The notes under the pieces were generated by a model. That model saw only the letters and a list, made by a program, of their open reading frames with translations. It had not been told where the DNA came from and ran no database searches. Source: Flavobacteriales bacterium (GTDB taxonomy: Bacteria; Bacteroidota; Bacteroidia; Flavobacteriales_F; PHOS-HE28). From it: DNA of 64,000 bases. Where the stretch lies: positions 813,867 through 877,866 of the forward strand of contig JAHBUK010000002.1 of assembly GCA_019638115.1 (NCBI GenBank), given 5' to 3'. Position numbers and translations under genes: made by a program. Positions 25,941-35,046 of the stretch are shown one piece after another; positions within the stretch are counted from its first letter, which is position 1, and every line of letters begins with the position of its first letter.

Positions 25941-26522
25941 TCAGCCATGTATGGTGGGCGCCTTGCCGTAGCGCGCCACCACCTCGGCCTCATAGGCCAG
26001 GAAATCCTTCCAGCGCTGGTCCACGTCCACGCGGCCACCGAACTGGCGCGCGAAGCCGATGAAGGTGGTGTAGTGCCCGGCTTCGCTGATCATCAATTCC
26101 CGGTAGAACTCGCGCAGTTCCGCATCGTCCACTTCCTCGGTGAGCACCTTGAAGCGCTCGCAGCTCCGTGCCTCGATCATGGCGCTGAACAGCAGGCGGT
26201 CCACCAGACGCTCCTCACGGCCGCCATCCTTGCGCACGAACTGCATCAACTCGTTCACGTAGTTGTCCTTGCGCTCAGGGCCCAGTTTCCAGCCGCGGGC
26301 GTGGATCTTCTCCACCACCTGCCGGAAATGGTCGAGCTCCTCCTGCGCAATGCGGGTCAGTTCGGCCACCAGTTCATCCAACTCGGGATGGCGCACGATC
26401 ATGCTGATGGCATTGCTGGCGGCCTTCTGCTCACACCAGGCGTGGTCAGTAAGCAGTTCGGAGAGGTCCTGGCGGATGAGTTCCGCCCAGCGGGGATCGG
26501 TGGGAAGCTGAAGGCCGAGCAT
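25941..26522 (-). CDS. miaE: tRNA-(ms2io6A37) hydroxylase-like protein (MiaE)
   Basis: A di-iron hydroxylase of 193 aa that acts on the 2-methylthio-N6-isopentenyl adenosine at tRNA position 37. Ferritin-like iron ligands are in order: E in WCEQKAASNA, E-x-x-H in AQEELDHFRQV, E in MIEARSCERF, and E-x-x-H in ISEAGHYTTF. MLGLQLPTDPRWAEL is the usual N-terminus, so the start at 26522 is preferred over one seven codons upstream. Divergent from the membrane protein at 26647. Confidence 0.9.
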   Translation of the reverse strand: MLGLQLPTDPRWAELIRQDLSELLTDHAWCEQKAASNAISMIVRHPELDELVAELTRIAQEELDHFRQVVEKIHARGWKLGPERKDNYVNELMQFVRKDGGREERLVDRLLFSAMIEARSCERFKVLTEEVDDAELREFYRELMISEAGHYTTFIGFARQFGGRVDVDQRWKDFLAYEAEVVARYGKAPTIHG

Positions 26523-26646
26523 GGTGCGCAGTTCGATGTGCAAATGTGCAGCGGAGCATGGGAACTCGGCGGATTACCTTGGTCGCGGAAGTAACGGGGT
26601 GCTGCGATCATGCACTCCGGTAACGCCGAACCACGTACGACCACAC

Positions 26647-27324
26647 ATGAGCAGCATGATCGACCGGGTGAAGTATGGCGCAGGCCTGGCCGCATCCGCA
26701 GCCTTCAGTTTCCTGAAGATCAACGTGCTGGGAGGCATTTCCAACGCGCTGGCCGTAACCTGCATCCTGCTCCTGGTCGTGGGGCAGAGCTTTGAAGGTG
26801 GCGGTCCGGCCCATGCTGGCGGCTGGGCGGTCGTGGTAGTGCTTTTCGCTGCGCGGCCCGTGGCCATGCTGCTCGCCACCATCATCTTCTTCGGAAGCCC
26901 CTTCGCGCTCTTCTTCCTGGGCAACAAATACATCCTGATGAAGATGGCCGGCCGGGTGCTGAACGACAATGGAGAGACCTATCTGTATCCCTTGATCGAC
27001 AAGGCCCTGAGCAAGGTGCGAACGGAACAGCCGGAGCTCTTGCGGAAAGGCGGCGACGCGCTGAAGACCAGGCTCCGACTCATCCAAAGCATCAAGGACC
27101 AGCAGGAGAACAAGTGGACCAAGCGCATCACCCTGTGGGGCCTGAAGAAAGCCGACCTGAGCACCGTGGACTTCGGTGCTGCGGACCTCAGCCTCACGCA
27201 GGTGATCCGCGACCGCATCATCAGCGCTCTGCGATCCAGCACCACCCCCAGCAGGAAGTTCTTCTGGATCATCGCAGGTTTCCAATGGTTGGTGGTCCTG
27301 CTCACGCTCCTGAAGATCATCTGA
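26647..27324 (+). CDS. Membrane protein of unknown function
   Basis: A protein of 225 aa, not recognised. Hydrophobic segments lie near residues 30-48 (GISNALAVTCILLLVVGQSF), 58-72 (AVVVVLFAARPVAML) and 73-90 (LATIIFFGSPFALFFLGN), and one at the C-terminus (FFWIIAGFQWLVVLLTLLKII). Between them is a charged cytoplasmic stretch of about 110 residues (NDNGETYLYPLIDKALSKVRTEQPELLRKGG ...). The ATG at 26647 is preferred because the upstream open frame reads as unrelated Cys/Ser-rich sequence. It is followed 13 bp later by a DEAD-box helicase gene and may be co-transcribed with it. Confidence 0.7.
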   Translation: MSSMIDRVKYGAGLAASAAFSFLKINVLGGISNALAVTCILLLVVGQSFEGGGPAHAGGWAVVVVLFAARPVAMLLATIIFFGSPFALFFLGNKYILMKMAGRVLNDNGETYLYPLIDKALSKVRTEQPELLRKGGDALKTRLRLIQSIKDQQENKWTKRITLWGLKKADLSTVDFGAADLSLTQVIRDRIISALRSSTTPSRKFFWIIAGFQWLVVLLTLLKII

Positions 27325-27337
27325 TCGCATTTCCCGG

Positions 27338-28498
27338 ATGGAGAAAACCACATCGCCCTTCAGCACCCTGGGTCTTTCCGACGCTTTGAGCGCCGCTACG
27401 GAAGCACTCGGCTACACGCGCCCCACCCCCATCCAACAGCAGGCGATCCCTGCGGTGCTCTTCGGCAAGGACCTGCTGGGCATAGCACGCACCGGTTCCG
27501 GCAAGACCGCGAGCTATGCACTGCCCATCCTGCAACGCTTGGAAGAGGAACGCTGGGTGTTGCAAAACCGCCACGTGCCCGTGCTGGTGCTGGTGCCCAC
27601 GCGCGAACTGGCCGTGCAAGTGGAGTCCATGTTCAAGGAATTGAGCACAGGCCTTTCCGACCGCCCCAAAGTGATGGCCGTGTTCGGAGGTGTTTCCATC
27701 AACCCGCAGATGATCGGCATGCAGGGCGTGCAGGTACTGATCGCCACGCCGGGCCGCGTGCTGGACCTGATCGGATCCAAGGCCGTGCACCTGGCGGAAG
27801 TGAAGATGCTGGTGCTTGATGAAGCCGACAAGATGCTGGACCTGGGTTTCAAGGAGGAGATGGACCGGATACTGGCGCTGTTGCCACGCAAACGGCAGAA
27901 CCTGCTCTTCTCCGCCACCCTCAGCAACGCCGTGAACGAGATCACGCAAGTGGTGCTGCACAAGCCCGAGGTGGTGCAGGTGACCGACGAGCCGCAGGAG
28001 GTGCAGCTCATCCATCAACGTGCGTTCCGTGTGGCACCCGAGCGCAAAGGCCCGTTCCTGCGCTACCTGATACGGAGCATGGACATGCAGCAGGTGCTGG
28101 TGTTCACCTCCACTTCGCAGGCGGCCGACCACGTTGCGGACAAGTTGAGCAAGCACGGCCTGGAAGCCGAGGCAGTACACGGCAAGAAGAGCAACCATGC
28201 CCGCCAGAGTGCGCTGTCCCGCTTCAAGGCCGGAAAGCTCCGTGTGCTGGTGGCCACCGATCTGCTTTCGCGCGGCATCGACATCGCGTTCCTGCCCTAC
28301 GTGATCAACTACGACCTGCCCCGCTCACCCAAGGACTACGTGCATCGCATCGGCAGGACCGGCCGGGCCGAGCGCAGCGGTGAAGCCTTCACGATCGTAA
28401 CGCCCGACGATCAGCCACACTTCAAGGTGATCCAGAAGAAGATGAAGCAATGGCTTACGCTGGAAGGCACCGAGGACGTGGACCTGCACGGTGTATAA
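27338..28498 (+). CDS. rhlE: DEAD-box RNA helicase (RhlE-like)
   Basis: An ATP-dependent RNA helicase of 386 aa, probably assisting ribosome assembly or mRNA turnover in the cytoplasm. The complete motif set is present: Q motif FSTLGLSDALSAATEALGYTRPTPIQQQAIP, motif I ARTGSGKT, Ia VPTRELAVQ, Ib TPGRVLDL, II VLDEADKMLDLGF, III FSATLS, then VFTSTSQAADHV, LVATDLLSRGID, and VI HRIGRTGR. The core is followed by only a short tail (KVIQKKMKQWLTLEGTEDVDLHGV), so there is no long basic extension as in many RhlE proteins. The subfamily label is the best fit, not certain. Confidence 0.93.
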   Translation: MEKTTSPFSTLGLSDALSAATEALGYTRPTPIQQQAIPAVLFGKDLLGIARTGSGKTASYALPILQRLEEERWVLQNRHVPVLVLVPTRELAVQVESMFKELSTGLSDRPKVMAVFGGVSINPQMIGMQGVQVLIATPGRVLDLIGSKAVHLAEVKMLVLDEADKMLDLGFKEEMDRILALLPRKRQNLLFSATLSNAVNEITQVVLHKPEVVQVTDEPQEVQLIHQRAFRVAPERKGPFLRYLIRSMDMQQVLVFTSTSQAADHVADKLSKHGLEAEAVHGKKSNHARQSALSRFKAGKLRVLVATDLLSRGIDIAFLPYVINYDLPRSPKDYVHRIGRTGRAERSGEAFTIVTPDDQPHFKVIQKKMKQWLTLEGTEDVDLHGV

Positions 28499-28580
28499 CG
28501 TTGGTCCGAGAACACCGCGAGCAAATGGGCCGCAAGGGTCCTGATACATGGGGCTCGCCGGAAAGTGTGTAATTCGCATC

Positions 28581-28991
28581 ATGCATCATTCACTGAAGAT
28601 CGCGCTCCTGGGCATCACGCTGCTGGTCTTCGGCACGCAGGCCGCAGCGCAAAGCCGCGACTGCCATGCCTATCGGAACGGCGTGTTCCGGATCGATGAC
28701 CCCGAGAGCGGTACCACCACCACCATCACCCGCAAGGGTGGAAAGCAGCGGGAAGTGAGCGGCCAAGACGACATCCTGCTGAAGGTGAAGTGGATCGACG
28801 ATTGCACCTACACACTAACCTTGGAGAAGGTGAACAGTGAAGCGCCCTCGAACAACAAAAGCGGCAGATTCGACCAGAGCATGGTGGTGACCGTGGAGAT
28901 CTACGAGACGCACGGCAGCTACTACATGCAGCGCTCCTCCGTGGCTGGCATGGGAGTGGTGTTCACCTCCAAGGTGAGCCGGATCAAGTGA
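28581..28991 (+). CDS. Small secreted/periplasmic protein of unknown function
   Basis: A protein of 136 aa with a clear signal peptide (MHHSLKIALLGITLLVFGTQAAAQ). The mature part, CHAYRNGVFRIDDPESGTTTTITRKGGKQREVSGQDDILLKVKWIDDCTYTLTLEKV, is a lipocalin-like or beta-sandwich small domain with two cysteines (CHAY and DDCTY). Similar small secreted proteins are common in Bacteroidota, but the role is not known. It is convergent with rimK, 15 bp apart. Confidence 0.75.
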   Translation: MHHSLKIALLGITLLVFGTQAAAQSRDCHAYRNGVFRIDDPESGTTTTITRKGGKQREVSGQDDILLKVKWIDDCTYTLTLEKVNSEAPSNNKSGRFDQSMVVTVEIYETHGSYYMQRSSVAGMGVVFTSKVSRIK

Positions 28992-29006
28992 AGCCTTGCT
29001 GCCAGA

Positions 29007-29879
29007 TCAGACGTTGCGCTCGATGAAGCGCACGATCTCGCCTGCGATATCCTTGCCCGTGGCGGCCTCGATCCCCTCCAATCCGGGGCTGGAATTCACC
29101 TCGATCACCAGCGGGCCGCGGTCGCTTTGCAGCATGTCCACTCCGGCCACGTGCAAGCCCAAGGCCTTGGCGGCCTTGATCGCGGTAACTTCCTCTTCGT
29201 GGGTCAGTTCGATCAGTTCGGCAGTGCCACCGCGGTGCAGGTTGCTTCGGAACTCGCCCTCTTTTCCCGTGCGTTTCATGGCACCTACAACACGCCCATC
29301 CACCACAAAGGCCCGGATGTCTATGCCGCGGCTTTCCTTGATGAACTCCTGGACGATCACGCGCGCCTTCAGGCTGTTGAAGGCTTCGCAAACCGCAACC
29401 GCCGCTTTCTTGGTCTCGGCCAGCACCACGCCCAAGCCCTGGGTACCCTCCAGCAGCTTGATGATGCAGGGCGCACCGCCCACGCTGTCCACAATGGAGC
29501 CCACGTCCTTGCTGTAGTTGGTGAACACCGTCTTGGGGATGCCCACACCGCTGCGTGTGAGGATCTGCATGCTGCGCAGCTTGTCGCGGCTGCGCACCAG
29601 GGCCTGGCTCTCGGTGGTGGTGAACACCTTCATCATCTCGAACTGCCGCACCACCGCCGTTCCGTAGAAGGTGACGCTGGCCCCGATGCGTGGGATGACC
29701 GCGTCCACATCGGTGAGCGGCTGTCCGGCGTAGATCACTTGCGGATTCCGCTTTTCGATGAGGATGTCGCACTTCACGTGGTTCACCACGCGTGCGCTGT
29801 GGCCGCGCTGCTCGCAAGCCTCCACCAGGCGCTGGGTGGAGTACAGCTTGGTGTCCCTCGAAAGGACGATGATGTTCAT
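29007..29879 (-). CDS. rimK: ATP-grasp glutamate ligase, RimK family
   Basis: An ATP-grasp ligase of 290 aa that, in characterised members, adds glutamates to the C-terminus of ribosomal protein S6 or makes poly-glutamate. [21 protein letters not shown] and [46 protein letters not shown] form the N-terminal domain. [54 protein letters not shown] and [33 protein letters not shown] carry the ATP-grasp nucleotide- and magnesium-binding residues (E-V-N-S-S-P-G-L-E). Length is normal. The possible substrate, S6, is not encoded nearby. Confidence 0.94.
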   Translation of the reverse strand: MNIIVLSRDTKLYSTQRLVEACEQRGHSARVVNHVKCDILIEKRNPQVIYAGQPLTDVDAVIPRIGASVTFYGTAVVRQFEMMKVFTTTESQALVRSRDKLRSMQILTRSGVGIPKTVFTNYSKDVGSIVDSVGGAPCIIKLLEGTQGLGVVLAETKKAAVAVCEAFNSLKARVIVQEFIKESRGIDIRAFVVDGRVVGAMKRTGKEGEFRSNLHRGGTAELIELTHEEEVTAIKAAKALGLHVAGVDMLQSDRGPLVIEVNSSPGLEGIEAATGKDIAGEIVRFIERNV

Positions 29880-29922
29880 GGGTGGGGAATGGGCGCCAAA
29901 GCTACCGCGCGCGTTCGCTTTT

Positions 29923-30561
29923 TCATCCTTGATCGGACACGGTCACCTGCGAAAGTCGCCCGGTGTAGGAACGTACCGTGAATGCACTGATCCGCCATGC
30001 CAACCAGGCGAAGGGTGGCGCCAGAAGCACATCGACCGTCCAGTGCACGTGTTGAACCAGCACCGCAAGGCCCACCAAAGCGGTGGCCACCAACAAGGCC
30101 CAGCGCCCGGGCCGCCAAGGTGCTGCCAGGAACAACAGGTAGATGGTGGCCGTGTGACCGGAGAAGAACAGGTCCTTTCGGAACGGCACCTGCCCCGGAT
30201 AGAAGAGCGTGCTGATGGGGTCCTGAAGCTCGATGAGCCCTGGCGGTGGCTCCAAGGTGAACACGAACATGGTGAGCATACGCAGCAGCAGAAGCAATAC
30301 GTAGGCCTGGGCCGTGCGCAAAAAAAGCACGGGATGTCTGGACAGGCCTACCACGGCGATGGCAACAACGAGGTACATGCCTACGAAGAGCGGCACCGAC
30401 ACATCGATGCTGGGCAGCGCCTTCAGCACCGGGTCTTGCAGCAGGCGCCCGTTCCTGCCCGCCAGGTAGGCGAAGAAATCCGGCAGAAAAAGCACGATCG
30501 GCAAGGCACTGGCGAGCGTGATGCCCCACGCCAGCAGCAAGGCCTTGGTATCCTTCCTCAT
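29923..30561 (-). CDS. PAP2-like membrane phosphatase (sphingomyelin-synthase-type PAP2_C)
   Basis: A protein of 212 aa with about six hydrophobic helices. The motif block is [19 protein letters not shown], then [14 protein letters not shown]: the S-G-H-T and H-x-x-x-D pattern of the PAP2_C domain found in sphingomyelin synthase-like lipid phosphatases/transferases. The start at [12 protein letters not shown] overlaps the stop of the upstream DUF3365-type gene by 4 bp (ATGA), which supports the start and implies coupling. It is a lipid-phosphate enzyme by family; substrate unknown. Confidence 0.82.
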   Translation of the reverse strand: MRKDTKALLLAWGITLASALPIVLFLPDFFAYLAGRNGRLLQDPVLKALPSIDVSVPLFVGMYLVVAIAVVGLSRHPVLFLRTAQAYVLLLLLRMLTMFVFTLEPPPGLIELQDPISTLFYPGQVPFRKDLFFSGHTATIYLLFLAAPWRPGRWALLVATALVGLAVLVQHVHWTVDVLLAPPFAWLAWRISAFTVRSYTGRLSQVTVSDQG

Positions 30562-31148
30562 CGCGGCCAGCGAATGCTCCAAAGCCCACGGAATTCGCCC
30601 AAGGCATAGCCCGTCGCGGCATCCTGCGGATAGCGTTCACGGATCACGCGCAACGCGTCCCCATCAAGGGTCTCCCCTGCTTTGCCGTGGCACTTCAGGC
30701 AGAGCGGCGAGGCAATGAGAATGGGCTTGTAGTAGGCAATGCTGTCCCCCAGCACGAAGGCCTCGGCTGGCAGATAGGCCGCGCCCATGCCGGCTTCCAG
30801 GTGCTTCAACACTTCGTCCAAACGCTCGCGCTCATGCTGATCGGGGCTGTTCGCCAAAGAGCGGGGGCGATCACTGGTGCGGCGGATGCGTGCACCGTGC
30901 ACAACGGATAGCGAGTCCAACAGGGACCACGCCGTTTTGTTGCAGAAGTCCACCGCGTGTTCGGGGCCGCCTTCGGCCATGGCCTGTTGCAAGGTGGATG
31001 ACAAAGCAGCAAAGGCCGCATCGGCCAACGAGGCACCATGGTCCAGCACCTTGTCCTGCTCGGAACGTGAAAGCACCCCGTGCTCCGTTGGGTCCGGAGC
31101 ACATGCCTGCAGGAGGAAGAGGATGACAGGCAGCAGCACCTTGCGCAT
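30558..31148 (-). CDS. Tll0287-like (DUF3365) haem-binding lipoprotein
   Basis: A protein of 196 aa. It begins MRKVLLPVILFLLQACAPDP, a lipoprotein signal with a C-x lipobox (LLQAC). The mature domain resembles the DUF3365/Tll0287-like sensor family: LSSTLQQAMAEGGPEHAVDFCNKTAWSL, RIRRTSDRPRSLANSPDQHERERLDEVLKHLE and a haem c-type motif CLKCHG near the C-terminus (PLCLKCHGKAGETLDGDAL). The CxxCH plus a His/Tyr-rich pocket suggest a periplasmic c-type haem. It overlaps the PAP2-like gene by 4 bp and is divergent from the GT22-like gene. Confidence 0.8.
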   Translation of the reverse strand: MRKVLLPVILFLLQACAPDPTEHGVLSRSEQDKVLDHGASLADAAFAALSSTLQQAMAEGGPEHAVDFCNKTAWSLLDSLSVVHGARIRRTSDRPRSLANSPDQHERERLDEVLKHLEAGMGAAYLPAEAFVLGDSIAYYKPILIASPLCLKCHGKAGETLDGDALRVIRERYPQDAATGYALGEFRGLWSIRWPR

Positions 31149-31168
31149 GGCCCGAATGTACACCATGG

Positions 31169-32716
31169 ATGCACAGTAGCTTCGCGGCGATGTGGAATGT
31201 TCTGAAGGACCGGGCCACCCGGCAGCCGCTCGCTGCACTTACCCTCATTGCATTGGTGCCGCGCCTTGTGGCAGCCTTCTTCAGCGGTGGCTACTTCGCC
31301 CACGATGATCACTTCCTCATCATAGAAGCCGCGGGCAGTTGGGTGGATGGCTTCGATTACAACTACTGGCTGCCTTGGAACCAAGGTGAGAACCCCAGAC
31401 CCAGCGGACACAGCTATGTGTATGTGGGCCTGCACTTCCTCGTGTTCAGCGCGCTGAAGGCCTTGGGAATGAGCGACCCCAAGAGCATGATGGTGGTGGT
31501 GCGCCTGCTGCATGCGCTGTGGAGCCTGGTGGTGGTGCGCACAGGCTATCGTATCGCGTTGCGCCTGTCCGACCCGGCCATCGCTTGGCACACCGGGCTC
31601 TTCCTGGCCCTGTTCTACTTCATGCCCTTCCTGGCGGTGCGCAACCTGGTGGAAGTGGCCTGCATCCCTTTCCTGATGTTGGGAGCCTGGCAGTTGGTGA
31701 AGCGCGACCAAGCGCCCGGCCTGCGGGAGGTGCTTCTGGCCGGCATCTGGATCGGGCTGGCCATCAACATCCGCTTCCAGACCATCTTCTTCGCAGCCGG
31801 TCCTGGGCTTGCCTTGCTGCTCCAGCGCAGGTTGTGGCCCGCCGTGGTGTACGGACTCGGACTGGCGCTGCCCTTGCTGGTGCTGCAAGGCGGCATCGAC
31901 CAGTTCCTGTGGGGCAGGCCCTTCGCCGAGCTCGGTGAATACGTGCTCTACAACCTGAACAACACCACCACGTACGGGCAACTGCCTTGGTACAACTACT
32001 TGCTGCTGCTGCTGGGCATCTACATTCCCTTCTTCAGCGTGGCCGTGGTGTTCGGCTATTTCCGGCGCACCTCCCCGCTCCTGCTCTGGCTGCCGGTGCT
32101 GCTCTTCCTGGCCATTCACTCCTACTTCCCCAACAAGCAGGAGCGGTTCCTCTTTCCCATCATCCCCTTGTTCTTCGTGCTCGGCCACGTGGCGTGGGAA
32201 CAATGGCGCACAACGAGCCGGTGGTGGCAGGCGCGCCCCAAGCTTTGGCGCGGACTTCTCGGCTTCACATGGGCCATCAACAGCGTGGTGCTGGTGGTGC
32301 TGGTGTTCAGCAGCAGCAAACAAAGCCGGGTGGACGCCATGTACCTGCTGCGCGATGCAGGTGATGTGAGGGGCCTGGTGATCGAAGACACCCACGAGCA
32401 GGACCCGCCCATGCCGCCGCTGTTCTACCTGGGGAAATGGGACGTGCTTCAGATCCCCTACACCGATACAACCGTTGCGTTGGGGCCCTTGGTAGAAAGT
32501 GCTGGCGCTCGCAAGCCGGACATCGTGCTCTTCTTCGGCGTGGAGGACCTGGATCGGCGAATGGCACACGTGGCCGAACAAGTGGGGCCCTTGCAAGAGA
32601 TCGGTCGCGCCAAGCCCGGGCTTGTGGACCGCATCGTGCATTGGCTCAACCCCGTTAACCGGAACGAGACCATTGTGCTGACCCGCATACAAGAACCACC
32701 CGTTCCACGGCCATGA
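31169..32716 (+). CDS. GT22-family mannosyltransferase-like integral membrane protein
   Basis: A protein of 515 aa with an ALG9/PIG-B type polytopic topology. The N-terminal acidic motif YFAHDDHFLIIEAAG (the D-D/E pair near residues 45-46), SYVYVGLHFLVFSALKALG and the strong luminal/membrane signature PNKQERFLFPIIPLFFVLGHVAWE (H/N-K-x-E-x-R-F-x-x-P) are typical of GT22 dolichol- or polyprenol-phosphate mannosyltransferases. About ten hydrophobic segments are visible. An ATG seven codons later (31190) could be the true start. The stop overlaps the terC start by 4 bp. Likely role: glycan or lipid assembly in the envelope; substrate unknown. Confidence 0.8.
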   Translation: MHSSFAAMWNVLKDRATRQPLAALTLIALVPRLVAAFFSGGYFAHDDHFLIIEAAGSWVDGFDYNYWLPWNQGENPRPSGHSYVYVGLHFLVFSALKALGMSDPKSMMVVVRLLHALWSLVVVRTGYRIALRLSDPAIAWHTGLFLALFYFMPFLAVRNLVEVACIPFLMLGAWQLVKRDQAPGLREVLLAGIWIGLAINIRFQTIFFAAGPGLALLLQRRLWPAVVYGLGLALPLLVLQGGIDQFLWGRPFAELGEYVLYNLNNTTTYGQLPWYNYLLLLLGIYIPFFSVAVVFGYFRRTSPLLLWLPVLLFLAIHSYFPNKQERFLFPIIPLFFVLGHVAWEQWRTTSRWWQARPKLWRGLLGFTWAINSVVLVVLVFSSSKQSRVDAMYLLRDAGDVRGLVIEDTHEQDPPMPPLFYLGKWDVLQIPYTDTTVALGPLVESAGARKPDIVLFFGVEDLDRRMAHVAEQVGPLQEIGRAKPGLVDRIVHWLNPVNRNETIVLTRIQEPPVPRP

Positions 32717-33504
32717 TCGACCTTGCACAACTCGACCTTTCGGTGTTGTTGACCGTGAAGGGGCTCATCGCATTGCTCACGCTTACAGCGCTGGAGATCG
32801 TGCTGGGCATAGACAACATCATCTTCCTCTCCATCATCAGCAACAGCCTTCCGGCCAAGCGCGAGCAACGTATGGCACGGCAGCTGGGGCTTGCTCTGGC
32901 CATGGTGACCCGTGTGTTGTTGCTGCTTTCGTTGAGCTGGATCATGGGGCTGGACCAACCTTTCTTCACGTTCGCCACCCATGCCTTCAGCGGTCGCGAT
33001 CTGGTGCTTATCGCGGGCGGACTCTTCCTGCTCTACAAAGCCACGGTGGAGATACGAGCCAATGTGGAAGGCCACCACGATGACCCCGCGCGCCCCAAGC
33101 AGCAGCGCAAACTGCTGGGTGTTATCGTTCAGATACTGCTCATCGACATGGTCTTCTCACTGGACTCCGTGATCACGGCCGTTGGCATGAGCAACGAATT
33201 GATCGTGATGGTACTGGCGGTGATGATCGCGATCGCGGTAATGATGCTTGCGGCCGGCGCCATCAGCGATTTCGTGCAGCGCCAACCCACCGTAAAGGTG
33301 CTTGCGCTTTCCTTTCTGGTCATGATCGGTGTAGCGCTGCTGATCGAAGGCACAGGCGGTCACATCAACAAGAACTACATCTATTTCGCCATGGGCTTCT
33401 CCGTAGCCGTGGAAATGTTGAACCTGCGGATGATGCGGAAACGGCTGCTGCGTGGACTTCCCATGCAGGACCATACCACCAGCAAGGACCAGCCGGCCCA
33501 GTGA
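32713..33504 (+). CDS. TerC-family membrane protein
   Basis: A protein of 263 aa with about seven to eight helices. LTALEIVLGIDNIIFLSIIS and LLIDMVFSLDSVITAVGMS are the paired TerC motifs containing the conserved acidic residues (E-x-x-L-G-I-D-N and D-M-x-F-S-L-D-S), followed by ALSFLVMIGVALLIEGTGGHINKNYIYFAMGFSVAVEMLNL. TerC/Alx proteins are linked to metal-ion (Mn2+) export during protein secretion in other bacteria; here the role is inferred only from family. It overlaps the GT22-like gene by 4 bp, so the pair is coupled. Confidence 0.92.
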   Translation: MIDLAQLDLSVLLTVKGLIALLTLTALEIVLGIDNIIFLSIISNSLPAKREQRMARQLGLALAMVTRVLLLLSLSWIMGLDQPFFTFATHAFSGRDLVLIAGGLFLLYKATVEIRANVEGHHDDPARPKQQRKLLGVIVQILLIDMVFSLDSVITAVGMSNELIVMVLAVMIAIAVMMLAAGAISDFVQRQPTVKVLALSFLVMIGVALLIEGTGGHINKNYIYFAMGFSVAVEMLNLRMMRKRLLRGLPMQDHTTSKDQPAQ

Positions 33505-33553
33505 GCAGTGCACGTGCATGATGTTCGGCAGGAACCTGCGGAAAAGGAAGGGA

Positions 33554-33561
33554 TACCTTTG
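33554..33561 (+). promoter_or_regulatory. Candidate -7 box (TACCTTTG) for the PLP enzyme gene
   Basis: TACCTTTG matches the Bacteroidota -7 consensus TAnnTTTG and lies 20 bp before the ATG at 33582, giving a very short leader. No convincing -33 TTTG partner is seen at 19-21 bp upstream. Confidence 0.5.
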
Positions 33562-33581
33562 CGCCCGACCAAAAAACACGC

Positions 33582-34826
33582 ATGTCCGATCGCAAACTGC
33601 ATCCTGAAAGCCTGATGATGAGCCACGGCTACAAGCCCGAGCTCTCCGAAGGCGCCATCAAGTGCCCCATTTTCCAGACCAGCACCTTCGTGTTCAAGAG
33701 TGCCGAAGAGGGCAAGGCCTTCTTTGAGGTGGCCTACGGCATACGCGAGAAACGCGAGAAGGAGGAACTGGGCCTGATCTACAGCCGCCTGAACAACCCC
33801 GACCTGCAGATCCTGGAGGAGCGCCTGTGCCTGTGGGATGAAGCCGAGGAATGCGCGGTTTTCGAGAGCGGCATGAGCGCGATCAGCACCGCACTACTGG
33901 AGTTCCTTTCGCCCGGCGATGTGCTGCTCTTCAGCAATCCGGTCTATGGCGGCACCGACCACTTCATCAAACAGACCCTAACCCGCTTCGGCATTGAGGT
34001 GATCGGGTTCTACCCCTGGGACCAGCACCGCCTGGCGGAACTGGTGCAGGCCAGCGGCAAGGCCGACCGGGTGCGCATGATCTATGTGGAAACGCCCGCC
34101 AACCCCACCAACACCCTCATCGACATACGCGCCTGTGCCGCTTTGGCCAAAGCCTTGAGCACCGCTGAGCACCGCGTGCTGCTCGCCGTGGACAACACCT
34201 ACATGGGACCATTGTGGCAGCATCCGCTGAAGCATGGCGCCGACCTCGTGCTCTACTCCGCAACCAAGTACATCGGCGGCCATAGCGACGTGATCGCCGG
34301 GGCCTGCCTGGGTTCCAAAGAGCTCATTGCCCGCATCAAGGGTATGCGCACCTTCCTGGGCTGCATGGCCGGCCCATGGACCGGTTGGCTACTGCTGCGC
34401 AGCCTGGAGACCCTGAAGGCCCGCATGGACATACAGGCCCGCAATGCCGAGCAGGTGGCCGCCTTCCTGAAGGCACACCCCATGGTGGAACAGGTGCTCT
34501 ACCTGGGTGCGTTGGAAGATGCCGGACAACAGGCCATCTACGATGCACAGTGCCTGGCCGCCGGTGCCATGCTCTCCTTTACCGTTAAAGGCGGCGAGGC
34601 GGAAGCCTTCCGGGTATTGAACGCCCTGAAGCTGGTGAAGCTGGCCGTGAGCCTGGGAAGCACGGAATCGCTGGCGGAACATCCGGCCTCCATGACGCAT
34701 GCCGGCGTGGACCCGGAAGAGCGACGCAAGCTGGGCATCAGCGAAAACCTGATCCGCCTGAGCGTTGGCGTGGAGCACCCGGCCGACCTGATCGCGGACC
34801 TGGGACAGGCGCTGAACAAGCTGTAA
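33582..34826 (+). CDS. Cys/Met-metabolism PLP enzyme (cystathionine gamma-synthase/lyase family)
   Basis: A PLP-dependent transsulfuration-type enzyme of 414 aa. The PLP lysine lies in DLVLYSATKYIGGHSDVIAGACLGS. IYSRLNNPDLQILEERLCLWDEAEECAVFESGMSAISTALLEFLSPGDVLLFSNPVYGGTDHFI is the cofactor phosphate-binding and tyrosine block, and VSLGSTESLAEHPASMTHAGVDPEERRKLGISENLIRLSVGVEHPADLIADL is the conserved C-terminal substrate region. This fits the group annotated as cystathionine gamma-synthase family / methionine gamma-lyase. Activity (synthase, lyase, or methionine-degrading) cannot be decided by sequence alone. It stands alone with its own -7 box. Confidence 0.9.
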   Translation: MSDRKLHPESLMMSHGYKPELSEGAIKCPIFQTSTFVFKSAEEGKAFFEVAYGIREKREKEELGLIYSRLNNPDLQILEERLCLWDEAEECAVFESGMSAISTALLEFLSPGDVLLFSNPVYGGTDHFIKQTLTRFGIEVIGFYPWDQHRLAELVQASGKADRVRMIYVETPANPTNTLIDIRACAALAKALSTAEHRVLLAVDNTYMGPLWQHPLKHGADLVLYSATKYIGGHSDVIAGACLGSKELIARIKGMRTFLGCMAGPWTGWLLLRSLETLKARMDIQARNAEQVAAFLKAHPMVEQVLYLGALEDAGQQAIYDAQCLAAGAMLSFTVKGGEAEAFRVLNALKLVKLAVSLGSTESLAEHPASMTHAGVDPEERRKLGISENLIRLSVGVEHPADLIADLGQALNKL

Positions 34827-35046
34827 GGCTTTTCACCTGAACACCTTGGTGGCGCACCTGCTCTAAGCGAGCGGGCCACTGCCGAGGTATGAATGGGCCA
34901 CCCGTGGTTGCCCATTGCGTGTAGCGACCAATTCCACTACAAGCTCTTTGGCCGCTGCTTCCTGCGGCACGTTTGATGGTGCTGGTCGCTTGCCCTTTGT
35001 GGTGCAAGGACCTATGCATCCCGGGCTACACTTGCTTCAACAATCA

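Noticed and set aside
34827..35046. Small gene in the 220-bp gap between the PLP enzyme and the protease gene
   Set aside because: No frame with a convincing start or domain; the two flanking genes are convergent and the gap looks like plain 3' sequence.
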